Below are positions 26,730 to 33,428 of a DNA stretch of 33,428 bases, one piece after another (position 1 is the first letter of the stretch; each line of letters starts with the position of its first letter). Source of the stretch: Nitrospinaceae bacterium. GTDB taxonomy: Bacteria > Nitrospinota > Nitrospinia > Nitrospinales > VA-1. The stretch is from assembly GCA_020343535.1 (NCBI GenBank), contig CP070799.1:1964019-1997446 (forward strand), written 5' to 3'. Under the pieces are notes generated by a model. That model did not search any database. It worked only from the letters and a program-made list of their open reading frames with translations, and had not been told where the DNA came from. Position numbers and translations under genes: made by a program.

Positions 26730-27640
26730 GTTCCCCGGTTGACCATACCCCCGGGCCGGCTCTGGTTCGTGGAGAGGTTGAGGATGTTTTATCGGCAACG
26801 GTAACAAACCCGGCCGGGATCATCTTCCGGGTCAAAGCGTTGCTGGCCGCCTGGGCTTGTGCGCTGGTTCTGATGGGTTTTTTTGTGACCGCCTGCAACG
26901 ACGACCGTGCTGGGCGGTTGCTTAAAAAAGCCAACGACGAATGGGTGAAGGGAAACCTGCCGCAGGCCGTCGAGCTCCTCAAGGAAATCATGGAAAACCT
27001 TCCCCGGAGTGCCACCGCCGAGGAGGCGATGTTCCGGCTGGGTGAGATCCACCAATACAGTCTGGGCGAAAACGAAAAGGCGGTTGGGTATTACCAGGAC
27101 GTGCTGAAAACCTATCCCGACGGCGCATTCACTTACGAATCTCAGAAAAACATCGCCGATATTCTTGAGTTTTCGTTGAAAAACCTGGATCAGGCGATCA
27201 TCGAATATCAGAAACTGATTTTTAATTTCAACCATCCCGGAGAAAACAGTGATCACCAGTACCGCATTGCCTCCATTTATTTGAAAAAACAGGAATATGA
27301 CCAGGCCCTGGTGGAATTTAATACGTTGATCAATGAATATCCCAACAGCCCCTGGCAGGAGGACTCGCGGTTCAAGGTGGCCGAACTGTTGTACACCCTC
27401 GACCGTTGCCAGGAGGTTCACGCGCTCTACAAGGATTTCGAAAAGAATTTCCCCAACAGCCGGTTTTTGCCGGAGCTGGATTTTGTCGTGGCTTCGTGCC
27501 TGGAGGACGAGGGCCGACTGAATGAAGCCTACGATAAACTCAAATCCCTGGAAGGCCGCTACAGTTACCCGGCCATGCTGGAGATGAAGCTCGCGGGCCT
27601 TGAGAAGCGGATCATCAAGCGCGGGAAGAAGAAAAAATAA
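26726..27640 (+). CDS. TPR-repeat lipoprotein (BamD/YbgF-like)
   Basis: About 304 residues from a GTG that overlaps the gyrA stop. The first 38 residues look non-homologous, and the true start may lie further in (a TTG just before [19 protein letters not shown]). The lipobox VTAC puts a lipidated Cys after a hydrophobic signal, and NDDRAGRL follows. The rest contains repeated tetratricopeptide units: [75 protein letters not shown] and [17 protein letters not shown]. BamD and YbgF/CpoB-type outer-membrane-associated adaptors share this form. Its partner is unknown. It overlaps serS by one base (TAATG). Confidence 0.7.
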   Translation: MSSPVDHTPGPALVRGEVEDVLSATVTNPAGIIFRVKALLAAWACALVLMGFFVTACNDDRAGRLLKKANDEWVKGNLPQAVELLKEIMENLPRSATAEEAMFRLGEIHQYSLGENEKAVGYYQDVLKTYPDGAFTYESQKNIADILEFSLKNLDQAIIEYQKLIFNFNHPGENSDHQYRIASIYLKKQEYDQALVEFNTLINEYPNSPWQEDSRFKVAELLYTLDRCQEVHALYKDFEKNFPNSRFLPELDFVVASCLEDEGRLNEAYDKLKSLEGRYSYPAMLEMKLAGLEKRIIKRGKKKK

Positions 27641-28923
27641 TGCTCGATATCAAATGGCTGAGGGAAAATCTTGACGAGGCGGGAGCGAGCCTCAAGCGGC
27701 GAGGCGATGGCACTCCGGTGGAGCTTGAAGGGTTGCTTGATCGCGATGAACAGAGACGGCAATGCCTCAAGGAATCGGAAACCCTCAAGAACCAGAAGAA
27801 AAAGCTCTCGGCCACCGTCGGTCGCCTGAAAAAGGACGGCCAGGATGCCGCGGATGAGATGGAGCAAGTCCGGCAAATCAACTTGCGCATCAAGGACCTG
27901 GACGCCGAGGTCGAAACCTGCGAAAGGGAAATCGAGGCCAAGCTCCTCAGGATTCCAAATTTGCCCGACCGGTCCATTCCGGATGGGGTGGACGAGGGCC
28001 AGAACCGGGAGATTCGTTCCTGCGGCCAGCCGCCGGATTTTTCATTTGAGCCAAAAAGCCATGTGGATTTGGGAGAGAGCCTGGATATCCTCGATTTCAA
28101 GCGCGCTGCCAAAATATCCGGAGCCCGGTTTGCCGTCTACAAGGGCCTGGGCGCGCGGCTGTTGAGGGCTCTTATCAATTTCATGATCGACGTGCACACG
28201 AAGGAGAACGGCTACGAAGAGATTTATCCTCCCTTCCTGGTGAACGAGGACAGCCTGACGGGCACGGGCCAGTTGCCGAAATTCGCCGAGGAGCTGTTCC
28301 AAATGAGGGACGACCCATTGTATCTGATTCCCACCGCCGAAGTTCCGGTGACGAATTACCACCGCGATGAAATTCTGCCGGAGGAGGCCTTGCCGGTCCG
28401 GTACGTGGCCTACACGCCTTGTTTTCGCCGTGAGGCGGGGTCCTATGGCAAGGACACCCGCGGGTTGATTCGCCAGCACCAGTTCGACAAGGTGGAACTC
28501 GTCCAGTTCGTGCCGCCGGGGCGGTCGTGGGAAGCTCTGGAATTGCTGGTTGCCAACGCGGAGTCTATTTTGCAGAAGCTTAATCTGCCCTACCGGGTGG
28601 TGGTGCTTTGCGCGGGCGATCTGGGGTTTTCCGCCGCGAAAACCTATGATCTGGAGGTATGGCTTCCCAGCCAGGGAACCTATAGGGAGATTTCTTCCTG
28701 CAGCAATTTCACGGATTATCAGGCCCGGCGTTCGCACATCCGATACAAGAAGAAAGAGGACGGCAAAACCGGATTTGTCCATACCCTGAACGGTTCCGGG
28801 CTAGCGGCAGGGCGGCTGTTTGTCGCTATTCTTGAAAATTACCAGCAGGCGGACGGGTCGGTTTTGGTGCCGGAGGCGCTTCGGCACTACCTGGATGGGG
28901 AGAAGTGGATCCGGGCTCGATGA
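27640..28923 (+). CDS. serS: Seryl-tRNA synthetase
   Basis: This 427-residue class II synthetase charges tRNA-Ser. The N-terminal antiparallel coiled-coil arm that recognises the long variable arm of tRNA-Ser spans about 30-100 ([20 protein letters not shown] and onward). The catalytic core has [15 protein letters not shown], motif 2 [20 protein letters not shown] from 262, and motif 3 [19 protein letters not shown] from 384. The ATG overlaps the stop of the TPR lipoprotein (TAATG), suggesting coupled translation. Two tRNA-Ser genes follow within 330 bases and two more within 1.4 kb. Confidence 0.97.
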   Translation: MLDIKWLRENLDEAGASLKRRGDGTPVELEGLLDRDEQRRQCLKESETLKNQKKKLSATVGRLKKDGQDAADEMEQVRQINLRIKDLDAEVETCEREIEAKLLRIPNLPDRSIPDGVDEGQNREIRSCGQPPDFSFEPKSHVDLGESLDILDFKRAAKISGARFAVYKGLGARLLRALINFMIDVHTKENGYEEIYPPFLVNEDSLTGTGQLPKFAEELFQMRDDPLYLIPTAEVPVTNYHRDEILPEEALPVRYVAYTPCFRREAGSYGKDTRGLIRQHQFDKVELVQFVPPGRSWEALELLVANAESILQKLNLPYRVVVLCAGDLGFSAAKTYDLEVWLPSQGTYREISSCSNFTDYQARRSHIRYKKKEDGKTGFVHTLNGSGLAAGRLFVAILENYQQADGSVLVPEALRHYLDGEKWIRAR

Positions 28924-28987
28924 CCGCCCCGACCGAACGCTAAAAGGTGGCAGGGCATGGAAATTGTTGGCCTTCCCGTTGCACGGC

Positions 28988-29016
28988 TTGACATTTCCCT
29001 CGAACTGGATAACTAT
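28988..29016 (+). promoter_or_regulatory. Predicted tRNA-Ser promoter
   Basis: TTGACA (28988-28993), about 16-17 bases, then TAACTAT at about 29010-29016. The tRNA-Ser(TGA) gene begins 30 bases downstream, the usual spacing for a tRNA transcript. Confidence 0.55.
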
Positions 29017-29045
29017 GGCATATTGGAAAAACACGGAGGGAAGAA

Positions 29046-29131
29046 GGAGGGATGGCCGAGTGGTTTAAGGCGGCGGTCTTGAAAACCGTTGAACGAAAGT
29101 TCCGTGGGTTCGAATCCTACTCCCTCCGCCA
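29046..29131 (+). tRNA. tRNA-Ser(TGA)
   Basis: The acceptor stem GGAGGGA/TCCCTCC, G discriminator and encoded CCA are all present. The anticodon loop CTTGAAA gives TGA and reads UCA/UCG. A long variable arm between the anticodon and T arms fits serine. It is the first of four serine tRNAs. Confidence 0.95.
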
Positions 29132-29160
29132 TTCCCACTTAATAAATCAGTGATTAGCGC

Positions 29161-29254
<94 letters not shown>

Positions 29255-29298
29255 AAACTCCTTGGCGGAAGGGATTTTTTCGCACGACCTTGAATCGG

Positions 29299-29925
29299 AT
29301 GATGTTAAATAGTATTCAACCTAAACGGCTATTCCCGGCTTTATTGCTGGCGTTTGGCATGGCGTTTTCAGGCTGTGCCGACTCCGGCAACGGTCCGGTG
29401 GCGGAGTCTGGCAACTCGCCCGAGGTGATTGCCGACATGGCCGGCCGGAGTGAGGGCTCGGACAGTGTCCAACCCGCCCCGGCGAGCCAACTGCTGGCGG
29501 AGGGATCAGGCTCCAAAATGGTCGATCACCCCGAGGTCCAACCGGTGGAAAAGGTGGAGCGGGGCATCCTGGTTCCGGAAGGGGTTAAAGGTAAGTGGAA
29601 GGCGGTCAAGCTCCTGGTTCTCGACCGGCGCAATGAGGAGAATAACGAAATCAAGACCGTGGACCTTGGCTCGAGTTTTGTCCTGGGGGAATCGGGCATC
29701 ACGGTCACGGTGGGGCCCTTTCTCCCCAATTTTGTGATGAATAAGAGCGTGTATTCGTCGATGGACAACCGGCTGATCAACCCGGCGGTGCAACTGGTGG
29801 TTGAAGAAAACGGAAAAATTTTCTATAAAGGATGGGCGTTCAAGAAATATCCCACCCTGTATGCCTTCGAGCACCCCTATTACAGGCTGGAATTGCTGGA
29901 TTCCATTCCCGCGGAGGTGTCCTGA
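29299..29925 (+). CDS. DUF2155-like lipoprotein
   Basis: About 208 residues from the ATG at 29299 (a TTG three codons earlier and an ATG one codon later are alternatives). The signal sequence FPALLLAFGMAFSGC has an FSGC lipobox variant. A disordered Ser/Glu/Pro-rich spacer (about 30-85) is followed by a C-terminal domain. That domain has WKAVKLLVLDRR, SGITVTVGPFLPNFVM, NPAVQLVVEENGKIFYKGWAF and KYPTLYAFEHPYYRLELL, matching the DUF2155 pattern (a G-W-x-F...H-P-x-Y core). Function is unknown. It lies between the second tRNA-Ser and tRNA-Arg. Confidence 0.7.
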   Translation: MMLNSIQPKRLFPALLLAFGMAFSGCADSGNGPVAESGNSPEVIADMAGRSEGSDSVQPAPASQLLAEGSGSKMVDHPEVQPVEKVERGILVPEGVKGKWKAVKLLVLDRRNEENNEIKTVDLGSSFVLGESGITVTVGPFLPNFVMNKSVYSSMDNRLINPAVQLVVEENGKIFYKGWAFKKYPTLYAFEHPYYRLELLDSIPAEVS

Positions 29926-29999
29926 AGGGCAGGAAGATGGAACAGAAGGGAAAATACGGCGCCCTTTTCGTTTCTGTTCCTTTTTTCTGCGAATGACAT

Positions 30000-30073
30000 G
30001 CGCCCATAGCTCAGCTGGATAGAGCGACGGTTTGCGGAACCGTAGGTCGGAGGTTCGAGTCCTCTTGGGCGTA
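30000..30073 (+). tRNA. tRNA-Arg(GCG)
   Basis: The acceptor GCGCCCA/TGGGCGT begins with a G-U pair. The D-loop is AGCTGGATA with the arginine identity base A20. The anticodon stem ACGGT/ACCGT encloses TTGCGGA, giving anticodon GCG. The discriminator A fits arginine. CCA is not encoded. Most bacteria use ACG (inosine) for these codons. Confidence 0.9.
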
Positions 30074-30120
30074 CTTTTTTCCGCCTCCCCGCAGGGGAAG
30101 GGGCGGCACATGATGCAAGG

Positions 30121-30210
30121 GGAGAGGTGGCCGAGAGGTCGAAGGCGATTGACTCGAAATCAATTGTCCCCTTCCGGGGACCGGGGGTTCGAATCCCTCC
30201 CTCTCCGCCA
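30121..30210 (+). tRNA. tRNA-Ser(CGA)
   Basis: The acceptor GGAGAGG/CCTCTCC is followed by G and encoded CCA. The anticodon stem ATTGA/TCAAT encloses CTCGAAA, giving CGA, which reads UCG. The long variable arm is TGTCCCCTTCCGGGGAC. Confidence 0.93.
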
Positions 30211-30289
30211 GTCCTCCGATGACGCCTTTACCCGGTGCCGGTCAAACAGCCGCTTGCAGACCCGGCAGGCGGCGAAATGTTCGTTTTAA

Positions 30290-30378
30290 GGAGAGGTGGC
30301 CGAGCTGGCTTAAGGCGCACGCTTGGAAAGCGTGTGTAGGCTAAACCCCTACCGAGGGTTCGAATCCCTCCCTCTCCG
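30290..30378 (+). tRNA. tRNA-Ser(GGA)
   Basis: The acceptor GGAGAGG/CCTCTCC has a G discriminator. CCA is not encoded; the next bases are CTG. The anticodon stem CACGC/GCGTG encloses TTGGAAA, giving GGA, which reads UCC/UCU. A long variable arm follows. It lies 18 bases upstream of the SRP RNA. Confidence 0.93.
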
Positions 30379-30396
30379 CTGACATGCAAAAAAAAT

Positions 30397-30509
30397 GGGC
30401 AGTGTTGTTGGGCCTCACGCAACGTGGAGTTGTGAACCCCGTCAGGTCCGGAAGGAAGCAGCGGTAGCAAATTCCCATGGGTGCTGTGAGATCCCCAGCA
30501 ACTCTGCCT
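30397..30509 (+). ncRNA. ffs: Signal recognition particle RNA (4.5S, small bacterial type)
   Basis: The conserved helix 8 sequence GTCAGGTCCGGAAGGAAGCAG is visible near 30441-30461 (quoted here in two parts, GTCAGGTCCGGAAG and GAAGCAG). The ends GGCAGTGTTGTTGGG and CCCCAGCAACTCTGCC pair to close the rod, and a short T run follows. Gene placement directly upstream of dnaX is the classic arrangement. It forms the SRP with Ffh. Boundaries are approximate. Confidence 0.9.
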
Positions 30510-30562
30510 TTTAATTCTTTACCACTCCGGTGGCGTCGCACCCCGAAATGCGGGGGGTCTCT

Positions 30563-32182
30563 ATGGAATTCCAGGTTTCGGCGCGCAAGTGGCGGCCGCA
30601 GAAGTTCAGCCAGCTCATCGGCCAGGAACACATCATCCGCACCCTCCAAAACGCGGTCGAGCTCAACCGCATTTCTCATGCTTATCTTTTTTCCGGCACC
30701 CGCGGCGTCGGCAAAACCACCACCGCCAGAATCCTCGCCAAGGCGTTGAACTGTGAAAACGGCCCCACGCCAGAGCCTTGCGACACCTGTGTGGCTTGCC
30801 GGGAAATCCGTGAGGGGTCCAGCATCGATGTCCGGGAAATCGACGGGGCGTCGAACAACGGCGTGGCCGAGGTGCGCGACCTGATCGACAATGTGCAGTA
30901 CGCCACCTCGTCCTGCCGCTACAAGGTGTACATCATCGACGAGGTGCACATGCTCTCCAAGAGCGCTTTCAACGCTCTCTTGAAGACGCTTGAGGAGCCG
31001 CCGGAGCGAGTCGTCTTCATCTTCGCCACCACCGAATCCGACAAGATTCCCGAGACCATTCTTTCCCGGTGCCAGTGTTTCGAGTTCAAGCCGCTGACGC
31101 ACAAGCAGATTATCCAACAGTTGCAGTTGATCAGCGAGCAGGAAGGCATTGCCGTTTATACGCTTTCCCTGGAGGAAATCGCAAAAAACGGCGCCGGCAG
31201 CATGCGTGACGCGCAAAGCCTGCTCGATCAGGTGGTCGCTTTTTCCGGCAAGGAGGTGACTCCGGGCTCGGTGGAGGCGGTGCTGGGCATCGTCGGCCAG
31301 AAAACGCTGGAGATTTTCATCGACGCGATTCGTGCGCAGGATTGCTCCGCCCTCTTTGCTCAGGTGCAGGACACGGTGAATGCCGGAAAGGATTTGAGCT
31401 ACATCTGCCGTGATCTTGCGGATTACGTGCGCAACCTTCTGGTGGTCAAAATGGCCGATGCTCCGGAAAAGCTCGTGGATGCCCAGGCATGGGACCTTGA
31501 GGTGCTCAAGCGGCAGGCTGAGAATTTTCATGCCGATGAGTTGCATCAGATTTTTTCCTTGCTCACCCGCACCGAGGTGGAGATGAAACGCAGCTCCCTG
31601 CCGCAGCAGGTTTTCGAGATGGCGCTTTTCCGCCTCGTCGACGTGCGGCCATTTCAAAACATCGACGATTTGATAAAGCGCATCGGCGAGATGGAAGATG
31701 CGGGTTCGCCGCCCGCTGCGGTGCCGGCGCAAGCGAAGCCGGCTGCGGAAGCGGAAAAGGGGCCCGCCGTGCCTGTGGCAAAAGTCCAGGCGGAGCAGGG
31801 CGCGGCGGATGTGGCGCTGTGGGAAAAGGTCAAGGCGGAAATCTGTGCCAGGAAACCGGTTTTCCTGCATTATCTGGAAAGTTGCCAGGTGGTCGAATTT
31901 TCCGATTCGGTGCTTCACCTTGCTTTTCAGGACCCATACACGCGCGACTTGGTGGAGCGGGAGGAAAATCGGAGCCTGATCGCGCAGGCGGTCAGGAGTG
32001 TTTCGGGTGGGGAGGTGCGGGTTGGGACCTCCGAGATCAAGGCCCCGGAATCGCAAGCGTCCGGGCAGACGGATGAGATCGAAAAAAAAAAGTCCGCCGC
32101 ACCTAGCGCGCTCATGACCAAATCCGAATCCGAAATTATTCAGCAGGCGCTCGATGTTTTTGGCGGAGTGCTGATGCGCTGA
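30563..32182 (+). CDS. dnaX: DNA polymerase III subunit tau/gamma
   Basis: This 539-residue clamp-loader ATPase from the ATG at 30563 (GGGGGG just upstream; earlier GTG and ATG codons are less likely) begins with FQVSARKWRPQKFSQLIGQEH. Walker A is GVGKTTT around 48-54. Zinc cysteines follow in ALNCENG and CDTCVAC. Walker B is YIIDEVHMLS, and the sensor motif is FIFATTE. The C-terminal third is a proline/alanine-rich linker plus a short tau-like domain ending ALDVFGGVLM. A run of ten A residues at codons near 506 (GAA AAA AAA AAG) is a potential frameshift/slippage site. It is in an operon with ebfC and recR. Confidence 0.95.
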   Translation: MEFQVSARKWRPQKFSQLIGQEHIIRTLQNAVELNRISHAYLFSGTRGVGKTTTARILAKALNCENGPTPEPCDTCVACREIREGSSIDVREIDGASNNGVAEVRDLIDNVQYATSSCRYKVYIIDEVHMLSKSAFNALLKTLEEPPERVVFIFATTESDKIPETILSRCQCFEFKPLTHKQIIQQLQLISEQEGIAVYTLSLEEIAKNGAGSMRDAQSLLDQVVAFSGKEVTPGSVEAVLGIVGQKTLEIFIDAIRAQDCSALFAQVQDTVNAGKDLSYICRDLADYVRNLLVVKMADAPEKLVDAQAWDLEVLKRQAENFHADELHQIFSLLTRTEVEMKRSSLPQQVFEMALFRLVDVRPFQNIDDLIKRIGEMEDAGSPPAAVPAQAKPAAEAEKGPAVPVAKVQAEQGAADVALWEKVKAEICARKPVFLHYLESCQVVEFSDSVLHLAFQDPYTRDLVEREENRSLIAQAVRSVSGGEVRVGTSEIKAPESQASGQTDEIEKKKSAAPSALMTKSESEIIQQALDVFGGVLMR

Positions 32183-32210
32183 GCGAGTCGCCCGGCAAAG
32201 CAAGGACGTC

Positions 32211-32531
32211 ATGACGGAAAAAAGCTGGTTGTCGTTGTTCAAGCAGGTTCAGAATATTCAGTCGAAGATGGCCGAGGTGCAGGCGGAACTGGCGGGTAAA
32301 ACTGTGCAGGTGTCCACCGGCGGGGGTATGGTCGAGATCACCGCCAATGGCGTCAACGAGATTCTATCGGTAAAGATAGATGAAGAGCTCATCAACATGC
32401 AGGACCGGGAAGTGCTGGAAGATCTCGTCATGGGCGCCATCAATGAGGTTCACCATCGGGTGAAGGATCTCGCCCAGGAAGAGGCGTCCCGGTTGACCGG
32501 AGGCATAAAATTTCCCGGTTTGTTTCCATGA
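32211..32531 (+). CDS. YbaB/EbfC-family nucleoid-associated protein
   Basis: This 106-residue YbaB/EbfC protein has an N-terminal helix (KQVQNIQSKMAEVQAELAGK) and the diagnostic VEITANGVNEILSVKIDEEL strand pattern. A final helix (EVHHRVKDLAQEEASRL) follows. Such dimers bind DNA and are usually encoded between dnaX and recR, as here. It starts 28 bases after the dnaX stop. Confidence 0.93.
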   Translation: MTEKSWLSLFKQVQNIQSKMAEVQAELAGKTVQVSTGGGMVEITANGVNEILSVKIDEELINMQDREVLEDLVMGAINEVHHRVKDLAQEEASRLTGGIKFPGLFP

Positions 32532-32577
32532 GCCGCCGATCCATATCTTGTAATCCGCCTCATTTCCCCGCGATGAT

Positions 32578-33177
32578 ATGAAAAGACCATCCGCCGTCAC
32601 AGAGTTGATCGAGGAGCTCAAGAAACTTCCCGGCGTTGGCCAGAAAACCGCCGAGCGCCTGTCGTTTTTTCTCATGCGAGGCTCCGTCGAGCAGGCCGCA
32701 AAGCTAGCCCGCGCCATTCAGGGGGTGAAGGAAAAAATAATTCTTTGCAGTAATTGTCATGGCATCACCGAAAACGATCCCTGCGATATTTGCCGCGACC
32801 GTTCGCGCGATCATTCCCTGATCTGCGTGGTGGAAGAGCCCCACGATGTGTATGTCATAGAAAATATGGGGCATTATAGGGGCGTCTACCATGTATTGAT
32901 GGGAGTCATTTCACCTCTCGACGGCATCGGGCCTGGCGAATTGACCATCGCCTCACTGAAGGAAAAAGTGGAAAAGGGCGGCGTCAAGGAGGTGATTCTC
33001 GCGACCAATCCCGACATGGAGGGAGAATCCACGGCGGTCTATATCGGCAAGGTTCTCAAGCCCCATGCGGTACGGGTTACGCGAATCGCACGCGGCCTGC
33101 CCATCGGCGCGGATATCGAATATGCCGACTCGGTGACGTTGATGAAATCCCTGGAAGGGCGTTCGGAAATGTTGTAA
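32578..33177 (+). CDS. recR: Recombination mediator protein RecR
   Basis: This 199-residue protein works with RecFO to load RecA at gaps. A helix-hairpin-helix LPGVGQKTAERLSFFLM spans 17-33. Next is a zinc finger with Cys57, Cys60, Cys69 and Cys72 (CSNCHGITENDPCDIC), and then a TOPRIM domain (EEPHDVY, ATNPDMEGESTA) with the Walker B-like IARGLPIGADIEYADSVTL near the end. It is the last gene of the dnaX-ebfC-recR operon. The length is normal. Confidence 0.97.
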   Translation: MKRPSAVTELIEELKKLPGVGQKTAERLSFFLMRGSVEQAAKLARAIQGVKEKIILCSNCHGITENDPCDICRDRSRDHSLICVVEEPHDVYVIENMGHYRGVYHVLMGVISPLDGIGPGELTIASLKEKVEKGGVKEVILATNPDMEGESTAVYIGKVLKPHAVRVTRIARGLPIGADIEYADSVTLMKSLEGRSEML

Positions 33178-33196
33178 ATTAGAAGATCGAAACAAC

Positions 33197-33225
33197 TTGA
33201 CATTGAATCGGAATTGGATTAATTT
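33197..33225 (+). promoter_or_regulatory. Predicted tRNA-Asn promoter
   Basis: TTGACA (33197-33202), a 17-base spacer and TAATTT (33220-33225). tRNA-Asn starts 33 bases downstream. It separates this tRNA from the recR operon. Confidence 0.6.
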
Positions 33226-33257
33226 TCAATACTTTCGTATCAACGACCCCTCTACCT

Positions 33258-33332
33258 TCCGGTGTGGCGCAATGGTAGCGCAAGCGGCTGTTAACCGCTG
33301 TGTTACAGGTTCGAGTCCTGTCACCGGAGCCA
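33258..33332 (+). tRNA. tRNA-Asn(GTT)
   Basis: The acceptor stem TCCGGTG/CACCGGA, G discriminator and encoded CCA are present. The anticodon stem GCGGC/ACCGC region encloses CTGTTAA, giving GTT, which reads AAC/AAU. The T-loop TTCGAGT is present. Confidence 0.95.
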
Positions 33333-33344
33333 GTTATCATAAAT

Positions 33345-33380
33345 GCCGGTTTGAGTTCGCTCAGCCGGCGTTTTTATTTT
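33345..33380 (+). terminator. Rho-independent terminator after tRNA-Asn
   Basis: GCCGG-(T)TTGAG pairs with CTCAGCCGGC around a TTCG loop, and GTTTTTATTTT follows. It lies 13 bases past tRNA-Asn. Confidence 0.8.
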
Positions 33381-33428
33381 CTGGGCCATCACGCTTTTTG
33401 CAAGAAGATCAAAGGGTTGGCGGTAATT

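Noticed and set aside
30341-32242. 633-codon minus-strand frame opposite dnaX
   Set aside because: Antisense shadow of dnaX, the SRP RNA and tRNA-Ser; no domain of its own.

Overview
This is a chromosomal origin-proximal window from a Gram-negative bacterium of moderately high GC content. Evidence for an outer membrane is two predicted lipoproteins, an LptM-like micro-lipoprotein and a DUF2155-type lipoprotein. The gene families (short ArgA-type acetyltransferase beside argH, bactofilins, ETF pair, helicase-loader pair with a 92-residue partner, DUF2155 lipoprotein) are of the kind common in Deltaproteobacteria-like lineages and Nitrospinota. That placement is an inference and no 16S gene is present.

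Layout. Left of about 15.3 kb nearly every gene lies on the minus strand: an edge-truncated Mu gp16/GemA-like gene, a DnaC-like ATPase and its small partner (1-1344); an arginine cluster argH - lptM-like lipoprotein - DUF484/degenerate GGDEF protein - ArgA-like GNAT (1536-4845); bactofilin 1, rsmI, bactofilin 2 (5013-7239); parB, parA, a parS site and rsmG (7288-9853); etfA (9840-10838). Next come a large secreted M11-type metallopeptidase and a strongly decayed glycosyltransferase pseudogene (11098-14416), which separate etfA from etfB (14489-15280). A lone plus-strand GT-C-like membrane protein (15431-16972) is followed by a decayed Mu-like phage late module on the minus strand (17028-19473).

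From 19.9 kb to the end all genes are on the plus strand: dnaA, a DnaA-box-containing AT-rich gap that is the best oriC candidate, gyrB, gyrA, a TPR lipoprotein and serS. Then come four tRNA-Ser genes and one tRNA-Arg(GCG) around a DUF2155 lipoprotein, the SRP RNA, dnaX - ebfC - recR, and tRNA-Asn. The strand switch around dnaA fits two replichores leaving an origin near 21.4 kb.

Functionally the window combines replication initiation and topology (dnaA, gyrB, gyrA, dnaX, recR, EbfC), origin segregation (parA, parB, parS, probably with bactofilin scaffolds), translation (serS with all four serine isoacceptor tRNAs, rsmI, rsmG, SRP RNA), arginine biosynthesis and an electron-transfer flavoprotein. 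The accessory material is the split etf locus with a glycosyltransferase fossil and secreted peptidase, and two separate Mu-like phage pieces. I see no CRISPR array, intact insertion sequence or intact prophage.
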